A model generated the notes under the pieces. That model was not told where the DNA came from, ran no database searches, and saw only the letters and a program-made list of their open reading frames with translations. 64,000 nt of DNA from the NCBI GenBank assembly GCA_963617275.1, contig CAVENX010000003.1, positions 1-64,000 of the forward strand, read 5' to 3'. Within the stretch, counting starts at the first letter, position 1; each line of letters starts with the position of its first letter. Shown here in pieces: positions 16,930 through 24,017 of this stretch. The translations under genes were made by a program, and so were the position numbers. The stretch is from Limivicinus sp963617275. GTDB lineage: Bacteria; Bacillota; Clostridia; Oscillospirales; Oscillospiraceae.

Positions 16930-17991
16930 ATGAAATATTTTGTTGACAAAGAAAGCCGACTTCCCGCTTATGTGCAGCTATATACCCAGCTGCGCACCGA
17001 CATTGAATCCGGCGCGATATCCGCGGGCAGCCGACTGCCGTCAAAAAGAACGTTGGCGGCAGAGACCGGCGTGAGCGTAATAACGGCAGAGCATTGCTAT
17101 GCGCTGCTTGCGGATGAGGGCTATGCCGAGGCGAGGGAGCGCAGCGGGTATTTTGCCGCCGCTGTGACGGGCGGTACGCCGCCGGTAAAGCCGGTGAGCG
17201 TTGAGAGCATGAGGGCGGAGGATATCCCGGCGGATTTTCCGTTTTCCATATACGCGAAAACCATGCGCCGTGTCATCACCGAATACGGCAGCGGTATCTT
17301 ATCTCGCGGCGAAAACATGGGCTGCACCGCACTGCGCCGCGCAATTTCGGATTATCTTATGAGAAACCGCGGCATAAAAGCGGCTGCGGAACAGATAATC
17401 GTCGGTTCGGGCGCTGAGTACCTGTATTCGCTTGTGCTGCCCCTCTGCGGCCGCGGCAGGCGCATTGCGCTTGAAAACCCTTCCTATGAAAAAATACGCA
17501 GAGTATATGAGAGCAGCGGGGCGGACTGTGAGCTGCTTACGCTCGGTCCGTGCGGGATCGTGAGCGATGAGCTTGAAAGCTGCACCGCCGGGATACTGCA
17601 TGTAACACCGTACCACAGCTACCCCAGCGGCGTCACAGCAACCGCGGAAAAGCGGCGCGAATACGCCGCATGGGCGGAGGCGGCGAACGCATACATTGTG
17701 GAGGACGATTACGATTCGGAATTTTCCGCAAAGCCCGTTGAAACGGTATATTCGATCTGCCCTGAACGCGTCATATATGTCAACAGCTTTTCTAAAACGA
17801 TTGCCCCCTCTATCAGAACAGGTTATATGGTTCTGCCGGAAAGCCTTGCCGCACAGTACCATGAGCGCCTTGGCTTCCTGTCCTGCACCGTACCCGTATT
17901 CGAGCAGCTGGTACTGACCGAATTTATAACTACCGGCGACATGGAGCGCTATATCAACCGCCGCAGAAAGCTTCTGCGGCAGAGTGTTTGA
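16930..17991 (+). pseudogene. MocR/PdxR-like GntR-aminotransferase regulator, C-terminally truncated
   Basis: 353 residues against the usual 450-490. Residues 1-75 form a GntR winged helix (LPAYVQLYTQLRTDIESG, then LAAETGVSVITAEHCYALL). From about 95 a fold-type I aminotransferase domain follows, with VEDDYDSEF and SFSKTIAPSIRTGYM, the latter holding the PLP lysine. The frame stops just after MERYINRRRKLLRQ, where the family normally continues for another ~100 residues; no continuation is seen in other frames. It may be a decayed gene or a shortened but working regulator. Divergent from pdxY. Confidence 0.65.
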
Positions 17992-18014
17992 AACGTCATG
18001 AAAAATCTGCTCTT

Positions 18015-18060
18015 CAAGCCCGGGTAATAATGCACAAAAAGTGCCGCCCGGGTTTGTGCA
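18015..18060 (+). terminator. Possible terminator after the mocR-like gene
   Basis: AAGCCCGGG pairs with CCCGGGTTT around an inner TGCAC/GTGC stem, followed by GTGC rather than a T run. Weak by the classical criteria. Confidence 0.4.
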
Positions 18061-18094
18061 CAACTGTCAAAGTCGCAGAAGTGAAATATTGCTC

Positions 18095-18122
18095 TTGCGT
18101 TTGCGGGCATTCATGGTATAAT
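18095..18122 (+). promoter_or_regulatory. Promoter of pyrR
   Basis: TTGCGT (18095-18100), 16 bases, TATAAT (18117-18122). Confidence 0.65.
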
Positions 18123-18150
18123 AGCTGTCGGAAAAAAGATTTTTAAGCGC

Positions 18151-18247
18151 GGTACAGAGATGCCGGCAAGGTCGATCATATATTCACGCCCGTTTGCTGC
18201 GGGTGTGTGCTGTCGTGTCTTGCCGAAAAAGGTAAGGCATTTTTTGT
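18151..18247 (+). promoter_or_regulatory. PyrR-type attenuator in the pyrR leader
   Basis: GGTACAGAGATGCCGGCAAG (18151-18170) resembles the PyrR-binding loop. CGGCAAG within it can pair with CTTGCCG at 18219-18225. That pairing would disrupt an intrinsic terminator formed by GTCTTGCC (18217-18224), loop GAAAAA, GGTAAGGC (18231-18238) and ATTTTTTG. With UMP bound, PyrR would favour termination. The site has mismatches to the Bacillus consensus, so the PyrR contact is inferred. Confidence 0.65.
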
Positions 18248-18269
18248 TTATAAAGACAGGAGGACGCAG

Positions 18270-18812
18270 ATGAAGCTCAAATCTCAGCTTATGGATGAAG
18301 CGGCGATGAACCGTGCGCTCATGCGTATCTCTCACGAAATCGCCGAAAAGAACAAGGGCGTCGAAAATGTCGTGCTCATCGGGATACGCAGACGCGGAGA
18401 GCCGCTTGCCGAACGGATATGTGCGAATATTGAAAAAATCGAGGGCGTGCGCGTCCCCGTCGGCAGTATTGACATAGGCTTTTACCGGGACGACCTCACC
18501 GTAGTCTGGGACGACCCCAAAGTCCGCAGGAGTGAGCTGCCCTTTGACGTGAACGGGCGCGACGTCGTGCTGTGCGACGATGTGCTTTTTACCGGGCGCA
18601 CCGCGAGAGCCGCGATAGAAGCGGTGTTTTCCTGCGGCCGCCCGCGCACGATACAGTTTGCCGTGCTTATCGACAGAGGGCACAGAGAGCTGCCTATCAG
18701 AGCCGATTATGTCGGAAAAAATGTCCCCACCTCCAGAAATGAGCTTATCGAAGTCTGCCTGCCGGAGTATGACGACAGCACCGCCGTCTATCTCATGGAG
18801 CTGGAGAAGTAA
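18270..18812 (+). CDS. pyrR: Bifunctional pyr operon regulator/uracil phosphoribosyltransferase
   Basis: 180 residues from the ATG at 18270, preceded by AGGAGG; an earlier in-frame start falls inside the attenuator. VLIGIRRRGEPLAERI (about 31-46) is the PPi loop, and VVLCDDVLFTGRTARAAIEA (about 95-114) is the PRPP-binding signature. It binds pyr mRNA leaders in response to UMP and also makes UMP from uracil and PRPP. Here it governs at least itself and the uracil permease gene just downstream; no other pyr genes are present. Confidence 0.95.
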   Translation: MKLKSQLMDEAAMNRALMRISHEIAEKNKGVENVVLIGIRRRGEPLAERICANIEKIEGVRVPVGSIDIGFYRDDLTVVWDDPKVRRSELPFDVNGRDVVLCDDVLFTGRTARAAIEAVFSCGRPRTIQFAVLIDRGHRELPIRADYVGKNVPTSRNELIEVCLPEYDDSTAVYLMELEK

Positions 18813-18900
18813 AGACAAGCGCGTTTTTGACCAACGTTGACAATCAGCCGCCGGCTGTTGCCATAAATCAATTAAATACTTACAGAGAGAGGTAAATTGA

Positions 18901-20220
18901 ATGAATCTGGTTTACGGAATCAAAGACAAGCCCAAGTTTGGTCAGCTCGTCCTGTTTGCATTGCAGCAGCTGCTCGCTATCATGGCGGCGACCATTGCCG
19001 TCCCCGCGATCGTAGGCAACGGCCTGACCCCTTCCGCCGCGCTGTTCGGCGCCGGCGTCGGCACGTTTGTGTATCTTCTTTTCACAAAAAGCAGCAGCCC
19101 CGTATTTCTCGGCTCCTCCTTCGCTTTCATCGGTTCCATGTTCTCCGCGTTCGGCGGTGCGGCCTCCGTTTCCGTCGGCTATGCCGGTCTTATAATCGGC
19201 GCGGTATTCGCCGGTCTTGTCTATATCATAATTGCGATAATCGTCAAGTTCTGCGGTGTCAAGTGGATCTCCAAGCTCATGCCGCCCGTAGTCATCGGCC
19301 CCACAGTTGCGATCATCGGCCTCTCCCTCGCGGGCAATGCGATCGGCGACCTTATGAAGTCCAGCGTTGAGGGAGGAAGCACCTATGTTGCGCTCATCTG
19401 CGGCCTTGTCGCGCTTGCGGTCACAATGGCCGTCTCGACCTACGGCAGTAAGATGCTCAAGCTCATCCCTTTCATCATCGGCATCCTTGCAGGCTACCTC
19501 ACCGCCACCGTTTTCGCGCTCATCGGCAATGCCACAGGCAACCCTGCCCTCACGGTCATCGACTACTCCGCCCTGCTTAATATGAGTTCTTTCATCGCTC
19601 TGCCTGATTTCACCTTCCTGAGCGCTGATTGGTCCGGCGTTGACGCGGCGTATATACTGACGGTGTTTGTGGCATACGTTCCGGTCGCGTTCGTCGTCTT
19701 TGCGGAGCACCTTGCTGACCACGAAAACCTTTCCGCCATCATCGGCATCGACCTTCTTGAGGAGCCCGGCCTTACCCGCACTCTTCTGGGCGATGGCATC
19801 GGTTCCGTCATCGGCACTCTCTTCGGCGGCTGCCCCAACACCACCTACGGCGAATCCATCGCCTGCGTTGCGATCACCAGAAATGCCTCCACCGTCTCCA
19901 TCTGGGGCGCGGCCTGTGCCTGCATCATCTTCTCGCTGATCACTCCGCTGGTCGCTTTCCTTGAGACTATCCCCTCCTGTGTAATGGGCGGTGTGTGCGT
20001 CGCTCTCTACGGATTCATCTCCGCATCCGGTCTTAAGATGTTCCAGCATGTCGATCTTAACAAGAACCGCAACCTCTTCACCGCGTCAGTTATTTTCATC
20101 GTCGGTGTCGGCGGCATGACGGTCTCTTTCGGCGCGGTCGAGATACGCACCGTTGCCTGCGCTCTCATCCTCGGCATACTCACCAACGTGATGCTTTCCA
20201 AGGAGAAGGACGAGCAGTAA
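18901..20220 (+). CDS. uraA: Uracil permease, NCS2 family
   Basis: 439 residues with about 14 hydrophobic segments. It begins with VLFALQQLLAIMAATIAVP, the NCS2 first-helix pattern, carries FAEHLADHENL with the conserved Glu/His of the substrate site, and GGCPNTTYGES in TM10, which is diagnostic of the uracil subgroup. Imports uracil with protons. It follows pyrR by 88 bases without a terminator, as expected for a pyrR-uraA unit. RBS AGAGAGGTAAATTGA precedes ATG. Confidence 0.94.
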   Translation: MNLVYGIKDKPKFGQLVLFALQQLLAIMAATIAVPAIVGNGLTPSAALFGAGVGTFVYLLFTKSSSPVFLGSSFAFIGSMFSAFGGAASVSVGYAGLIIGAVFAGLVYIIIAIIVKFCGVKWISKLMPPVVIGPTVAIIGLSLAGNAIGDLMKSSVEGGSTYVALICGLVALAVTMAVSTYGSKMLKLIPFIIGILAGYLTATVFALIGNATGNPALTVIDYSALLNMSSFIALPDFTFLSADWSGVDAAYILTVFVAYVPVAFVVFAEHLADHENLSAIIGIDLLEEPGLTRTLLGDGIGSVIGTLFGGCPNTTYGESIACVAITRNASTVSIWGAACACIIFSLITPLVAFLETIPSCVMGGVCVALYGFISASGLKMFQHVDLNKNRNLFTASVIFIVGVGGMTVSFGAVEIRTVACALILGILTNVMLSKEKDEQ

Positions 20221-20242
20221 GGCTCTCTGATGCAGTAATACC

Positions 20243-20272
20243 GGAGTGCGCGTCTTTCGCGCACTCCTTTTC
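20243..20272 (+). terminator. Terminator of pyrR-uraA
   Basis: Ten-base perfect stem GGAGTGCGCG/CGCGCACTCC over TCTTT, followed by TTTTC. Confidence 0.85.
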
Positions 20273-20319
20273 ATAGCGATAATTATCCGGGTATTTTCGG
20301 GTCATTTTAGAAAAAAGGC

Positions 20320-20348
20320 TTGACAGGCGGTATTTGTTATGGTATCAT
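20320..20348 (+). promoter_or_regulatory. Promoter of the tRNA cluster
   Basis: TTGACA (20320-20325), 17 bases, TATCAT (20343-20348), 28 bases before tRNA-Gly. Confidence 0.75.
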
Positions 20349-20375
20349 CTCTAAGCTGGATTAGGGAATGACCGT

Positions 20376-20449
20376 GCGGGTGTAGTTCAATGGTAGAACA
20401 CCAGCCTTCCAAGCTGGATACGTGGGTTCGATTCCCATCACCCGCTCCA
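20376..20449 (+). tRNA. tRNA-Gly (TCC)
   Basis: Acceptor GCGGGTG/CACCCGC, anticodon loop CTTCCAA in a CCAGC/GCTGG stem, T-arm GTGGG TTCGATT CCCAT, and encoded CCA. All stems pair fully. Confidence 0.97.
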
Positions 20450-20474
20450 AATTTTCAGTTGCTCAGTTGAATAT

Positions 20475-20551
20475 GCGGCAATAGCTCAGCAGGATAGAGC
20501 AACTGCCTTCTAAGCAGTAGGTCGGGGGTTCGAATCCCTCTTGGCGTGCCA
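20475..20551 (+). tRNA. tRNA-Arg (TCT)
   Basis: Anticodon loop CTTCTAA in an ACTGC/GCAGT stem, T-loop TTCGAAT, and encoded CCA after discriminator G. The acceptor stem GCGGCAA/TTGGCGT contains a G4-G69 mismatch and a G1-U72 wobble, which is unusual for a working tRNA. Confidence 0.9.
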
Positions 20552-20563
20552 AAAGTTAATTAT

Positions 20564-20637
20564 GGTGGGATTAGCTCAGTTGGCAGAGCACCGGATTGTG
20601 GTTCCGGGTGTCGTGGGTTCGAGCCCCATATCCCACC
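20564..20637 (+). tRNA. tRNA-His (GTG)
   Basis: Anticodon loop TTGTGGT in a CCGGA/TCCGG stem, acceptor GTGGGAT/ATCCCAC, extra G at -1 opposite C73 as required for tRNA-His. CCA is not encoded (CTT follows). Confidence 0.96.
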
Positions 20638-20693
20638 CTTTTCTTTTTTGTTGGTTCTATCCGGTTTTGACCAAGCTTGTATTGCCATGATAT

Positions 20694-20764
20694 TGGGATG
20701 TAGTGTAATGGTAACACACCGGACTTTGACTCCGATATAGTGGGTTCGAGTCCCGCCATCCCAG
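20694..20764 (+). tRNA. tRNA-Gln (TTG)
   Basis: Acceptor TGGGATG/CATCCCA, anticodon loop CTTTGAC, T-arm GTGGG TTCGAGT CCCGC. The base of the anticodon stem has a C27-A43 mismatch. CCA is not encoded. Confidence 0.95.
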
Positions 20765-20772
20765 TTATATGT

Positions 20773-20845
20773 GCCCCAGTAGCTCAGCAGGTAGAGCACC
20801 GCCCTTTTAAGGCGGGTGTCCAGGGTTCGAATCCCTGCTGGAGCA
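20773..20845 (+). tRNA. tRNA-Lys (TTT)
   Basis: Anticodon loop CTTTTAA in a CCGCC/GGCGG stem, T-arm CAGGG TTCGAAT CCCTG. The acceptor GCCCCAG/CTGGAGC has a C3-A70 mismatch. CCA is not encoded. Its 3' part is copied again 160 bases downstream. Confidence 0.92.
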
Positions 20846-20854
20846 TAGAAAAGA

Positions 20855-20889
20855 AACCTCTTGCCGCAAGGCGAGAGGTTCTTCTTTTT
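20855..20889 (+). terminator. Terminator of the tRNA cluster, first copy
   Basis: AACCTCTTGCC pairs with GGCGAGAGGTT across GCAA, then CTTCTTTTTC. Confidence 0.85.
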
Positions 20890-21014
20890 CCCGGTTCCGT
20901 GCATTCGGACACTGGACACCTAATTTGCGAAGCAAATTTTTCAATCCGCCGGAGGCTGTCAGCCGTTTACGGCTGATACCCAGGGTTCGAATCCCTGCTG
21001 GAGCATAGAAAAGA

Positions 21015-21049
21015 AACCTCTTGCCGCAAGGCGAGAGGTTCTTCTTTTT
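21015..21049 (+). terminator. Terminator, second copy in the duplication
   Basis: Same hairpin and T run as at 20855-20889, carried by the second repeat copy. Confidence 0.85.
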
Positions 21050-21113
21050 CCCGGTTCCGTGCATTCGGACATCTAATTTAGACTGTCACGGAACGCAGTG
21101 CAGCCTTTTTGTC

Positions 21114-21152
21114 AAAAACCGAGGAGCCGCACTGCAAGCACGGCTCCTCGGC
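21114..21152 (-). terminator. Terminator of sufC-sufB
   Basis: Minus strand CCGAGGAGCCG (21151-21141) pairs with CGGCTCCTCGG (21129-21119), followed by TTTTTG. Lies 13 bases past the sufB stop. Confidence 0.9.
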
Positions 21153-21164
21153 GCTTTGATGCTA

Positions 21165-22085
21165 TTATTTCAAAAATCCGTTGACTATCTGCTCTTCCGC
21201 TTCCTGCTCGGTAAGGCCGAGAGTCATGAGCTTTACGAGCTGATCGCCGGCGATCTTGCCTATCGCCGCTTCATGGATAAGCGCGGCGTCTATGTTGTTT
21301 GCCTCAAGCTCCGGCACAGCAAGCACCCTTGCATTGTCCATGATTATCGCGTCGCACTCCGTATGTCCGGAGCAGGCGGCGTTGCCCACTATACGTGAGC
21401 AGTAGCGCTGGGTGGAATTTTCCCTTGCTACCGATCTTGAAACCACATCCGCGCTGCTGTTGGCGCCGTTCAGCTCGATAATATAGCTGCTGTCCGCCAT
21501 CTGCACACCATGCGTCATCAAGCGCTCGCGCACGACAAGCTTTGCGCCCGCGGCAAGATCCGCCTTAGTGGAGCGCACCGTGGAATCAACGCCCTTTATC
21601 TGCACCATTTCCATCTCCATGAAGCTGCCCTCGCCCAAGGAGACCTCGGTACCGGGGTTCAGGATGCGCTTGCCGGTTCCTTCGCCTTCGCCGTAGTGCT
21701 TTTCAACATACTTGACTTTTGAGCCGCGGCCAATGTAAAATCTATGCACACCGTCATGCTCGGAATCCTGATTTCCGCAGTTGTGTATGCCGCAGCCTGC
21801 GACGATGACAACATCGCAGTTATCGCCGACATAAAAATCGTTATAGACTGTCTCTTTAAGTCCCGTTTCACTCACTACCACGGGAATATGGACGCTTTCG
21901 TTGACGGTACCGTCCTTTATGCGGATGTTGATGCCCGACACGTCGGTTTTTGTGGTTATCTCTATATTGGCGGTTGAATTTCTGCCCGCAGATTCTCCGT
22001 TTGCCCGGATATTATAAGCCCCCGCCGGAACCTTGTGCAGATCGGCTATCTCGGCAAGTATCCGTTTCTGTATATCATTAAGCAT
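21165..22085 (-). CDS. sufB: SufB/SufD-type Fe-S scaffold of a minimal SUF system
   Basis: 306 residues from the ATG at 22085, preceded by GAGGGAGGAAGAGCC; a start at 22103 has no site. The middle shows the SufB/D beta-helix with VIVAGCGIHNCGNQDSEHDG and AACSGHTECDAIIMDN; the C-terminus has IHEAAIGKIAGDQLVKLMTLGLTEQEAE, a clear SufB/D signature. At this length it lacks the N-terminal domain of classic SufB (about 470 residues) and fits the two-gene SMS (SufB1C1-like) systems of anaerobes. It assembles Fe-S clusters with SufC, overlapping sufC by eight bases. Confidence 0.9.
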   Translation of the reverse strand: MLNDIQKRILAEIADLHKVPAGAYNIRANGESAGRNSTANIEITTKTDVSGINIRIKDGTVNESVHIPVVVSETGLKETVYNDFYVGDNCDVVIVAGCGIHNCGNQDSEHDGVHRFYIGRGSKVKYVEKHYGEGEGTGKRILNPGTEVSLGEGSFMEMEMVQIKGVDSTVRSTKADLAAGAKLVVRERLMTHGVQMADSSYIIELNGANSSADVVSRSVARENSTQRYCSRIVGNAACSGHTECDAIIMDNARVLAVPELEANNIDAALIHEAAIGKIAGDQLVKLMTLGLTEQEAEEQIVNGFLK

Positions 22086-22821
22086 CGGCTCTTCCTCCCT
22101 CAAGCACTCTGTTGCACGTCACGGGTACGGTGGTTTTGAGCAGTTCCGGCAAAAGCTCATCCTTGCTGCCGGTTTTTTTGACCTGTCCGTCGGCTATGAG
22201 AATTATTTCATCTGCAATGTTGAGTATTCGCTCCTGATGGGAGATAATAAGAATGGAGCCGTGAGTGCGGCTGCGCATATTTTCAAAAACCTGAATAAGG
22301 CTCTGGAAGCTCCAAAGGTCTATCCCCGCCTCAGGCTCATCAAAAACGGACAGCTTTGTCCCGCGTGCAAGCACCGTAGCGATTTCAATGCGCTTGACCT
22401 CTCCGCCAGAAAGACTTGCGTTGACCTCGCGGTCTATATAATCCCTTGCGCACAGGCCAACAGCCGAAAGATATTCGCACGCCTCGCCGACGGTCAGCTC
22501 CTTTTTTGCGGCAAGGCGGAGCAGATCGACAACTCTGATACCCTTGAAGCGCACAGGCTGCTGCAATGCAAAGCTTATACCGGCGTTTGCACGTTCGGTT
22601 ATGCTCATATCGGTAACGTCCCTGCCGTCAAATAATATTCTGCCGGTGGTAGGCTTTTCGATGCCCATTATAAGGCGGGCAAGGGTAGATTTGCCGCCGC
22701 CGTTAGGGCCTGTAATGACAACAAATCTGTCGTCATCGACCTTGAAGCTCACATCTTTTATTATCTCTTTCTCGCTGTCCTCGGTTTCCACGCCAAAGGA
22801 TACGTTTTTAAGTTCAAGCAT
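22078..22821 (-). CDS. sufC: SufC-type ABC ATPase
   Basis: 247 residues. Walker A ITGPNGGGKST (about 36-46), Q-loop FALQQP, signature NASLSGGEVKR (about 137-147), Walker B KLSVFDEPEAGID with the SufC-type EAGID ending, and an H-loop ISHQ. It is a cytoplasmic ATPase energising the SufB scaffold, not a transporter subunit. Downstream sufB overlaps, and no sufD, sufS or sufU is adjacent, so this is a minimal pair. RBS GGAAGGAAAGAAACT. Confidence 0.92.
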   Translation of the reverse strand: MLELKNVSFGVETEDSEKEIIKDVSFKVDDDRFVVITGPNGGGKSTLARLIMGIEKPTTGRILFDGRDVTDMSITERANAGISFALQQPVRFKGIRVVDLLRLAAKKELTVGEACEYLSAVGLCARDYIDREVNASLSGGEVKRIEIATVLARGTKLSVFDEPEAGIDLWSFQSLIQVFENMRSRTHGSILIISHQERILNIADEIILIADGQVKKTGSKDELLPELLKTTVPVTCNRVLEGGRADA

Positions 22822-22855
22822 AGTTTCTTTCCTTCCGAATAAGTTCTACCGTGTG

Positions 22856-22883
22856 ATTATATCACATTTCTGATTTATCGCAA
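22856..22883 (-). promoter_or_regulatory. Promoter of sufC-sufB
   Basis: Minus strand TTGCGA (22883-22878), 16 bases, TATAAT (22861-22856). Confidence 0.6.
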
Positions 22884-22936
22884 CAGCTTTACACGCTTTT
22901 TTCGGCGCGTACAGCCTATAAAAAGGAGTTTTTGCC

Positions 22937-23653
22937 GTGTCCGATCTTTTTCTTATCGTTTTTGCCGTTCTTCCCGCTGCCGCGCTCATGGCGTATATCT
23001 GCAAGAAGGACAAGCTTGAAAAGGAGTCTCCTGCGCTTCTGCGCTCACTTGCGCTCTGCGGCGTTATCTCGACCGTGCCCGCGATCCTTCTTGAAGCGGC
23101 CGGTTCCGCCGCCGCGCAGGCGCTGTTCCCGCAGGACGGCTTTCTCTATGCGTTTACGGTAAACTTTATCGTGATCGCCGTTGTTGAAGAGGGCGTAAAA
23201 TTTTATTTTCTCCGGAGAGCAAGCTGGCATTCGCCTGAATTCAACTGCCAATTTGACGGCGTTGTGTACGCGGTTTTCGTCTCTCTCGGCTTCGCGCTGC
23301 TTGAGAACATTCTTTACGTGCTGCGCTACGGGTTCGGCGTAGCGGTTGCAAGAGCCTTGCTGTCCGTGCCGGGGCACGGATGCTTTGGCGTGTTCATGGG
23401 CGCGTTTTACGGACTGGCGAAGCGCTATGCTCTTTACGGCTGCCCCGTAAAGAGCCGGAAAAGCCTGCGGCTGAGCGTGCTCATCCCCGCGCTGCTGCAC
23501 GGAGTGTATGACTTTATTGCTTCTACGGAATATATAAACGCAAATCTCTTCCTTGTCTTTATAGGCGCGATCTTTTTCCTCGGCGTCAGACTTACGAACA
23601 AGCTCTCAAAAGAGGATCGCTATATTGACGCAGAGCATTGGTATTCCCTGTAA
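22937..23653 (+). CDS. prsW: PrsW-family intramembrane metalloprotease
   Basis: 238 residues, GTG start with AAAGGAG eight bases upstream. Several transmembrane helices carry the family motifs: VVEEGVKFYFLR (EExxK, near residue 84), FALLENILYV, VPGHGCFGVFMG (first His) and ALLHGVYDF (second His). PrsW cuts anti-sigma factors such as RsiW in Bacillus within the membrane. No anti-sigma gene is adjacent, so the substrate is unknown. Single-gene unit with its own terminator. Confidence 0.88.
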   Translation: MSDLFLIVFAVLPAAALMAYICKKDKLEKESPALLRSLALCGVISTVPAILLEAAGSAAAQALFPQDGFLYAFTVNFIVIAVVEEGVKFYFLRRASWHSPEFNCQFDGVVYAVFVSLGFALLENILYVLRYGFGVAVARALLSVPGHGCFGVFMGAFYGLAKRYALYGCPVKSRKSLRLSVLIPALLHGVYDFIASTEYINANLFLVFIGAIFFLGVRLTNKLSKEDRYIDAEHWYSL

Positions 23654-23675
23654 CGTGCGGTATAGCATTGCACGG

Positions 23676-23723
23676 CGGAAGAAGCCCCGTAAACGGCGTT
23701 TCTTCCGTTTTTTATTTTTTCCC
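23676..23723 (+). terminator. Terminator of prsW-like gene
   Basis: CGGAAGAA and TTCTTCCG arms around a GC-rich loop, followed by TTTTTTATTTTTT. Confidence 0.85.
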
Positions 23724-23799
23724 GCAAACCTTAGTAAAATCCGAAAAATCATAGAAGACGCCAAAAACGGGAATAATACCGGCAAAAGGAGTGATAAAA

Positions 23800-23994
23800 A
23801 TGGTAGCAAAAACATTCTCTTCCGGCAGCGTGACCGTAAACATCCACGATGTGTGCTTTTCCGACAGAGCGACAGCGGAAAAATGCGCGGGGCAGGCGCT
23901 GTCCGACTACTACAAGCGCCGCATAACCGAAAAGGAGATATCCATAAACCGGAAATTTCCCGCGCTTGACACGGGAAATGGCACGACAGTATAA
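23800..23994 (+). CDS. Small hypothetical protein upstream of the recombinase
   Basis: 64 residues from the ATG at 23800, which has AAAGGAG eight bases upstream; an in-frame start at 23791 sits inside that site. Not recognised. It contains SSGSVTVNIHDVCFSDRATAEKC (split here by family-unknown text) and ends in a charged tail. The recombinase start lies 24 bases downstream, so the two are probably co-expressed; it could be a directionality factor or simply a co-transferred gene. Confidence 0.6.
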   Translation: MVAKTFSSGSVTVNIHDVCFSDRATAEKCAGQALSDYYKRRITEKEISINRKFPALDTGNGTTV

Positions 23995-24017
23995 TGTGTG
24001 CATGAAAGGAGCGGCCT

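Larger units (their letters stand above)
20820..21071 (+). repeat. Tandem duplication of the tRNA-Lys 3' end and its terminator
   Basis: Bases 20820-20911 recur at 20980-21071 over 92 positions with a period of exactly 160. Each copy contains the T-arm and 3' acceptor strand of tRNA-Lys, a hairpin terminator and the words CCCGGTTCCGTGCATTCGGACA. The second copy has no tRNA 5' half. Between the copies are hairpins AATTTGC/GCAAATT and CAGCCG/CGGCTG. The stretch contains no gene. Confidence 0.93.

Noticed and set aside
18880..20049. 389-codon open frame opposite uracil permease
   Set aside because: Asp/Gly/Glu-rich antisense shadow of an unmistakable NCS2 permease gene.
20820..21071. CRISPR array or other short regular repeat
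   Set aside because: Only two copies, 92 bases each, derived from a tRNA 3' end; no repeat-spacer pattern and no cas genes.
22033..22635. 200-codon open frame opposite sufC
   Set aside because: Antisense to a gene with all ABC motifs intact; no start signals of its own.
23625..23969. 114-codon rightward frame after prsW
   Set aside because: It crosses the prsW terminator, begins inside prsW and lacks a ribosome site; the 64-codon frame at 23800 in another phase has one.
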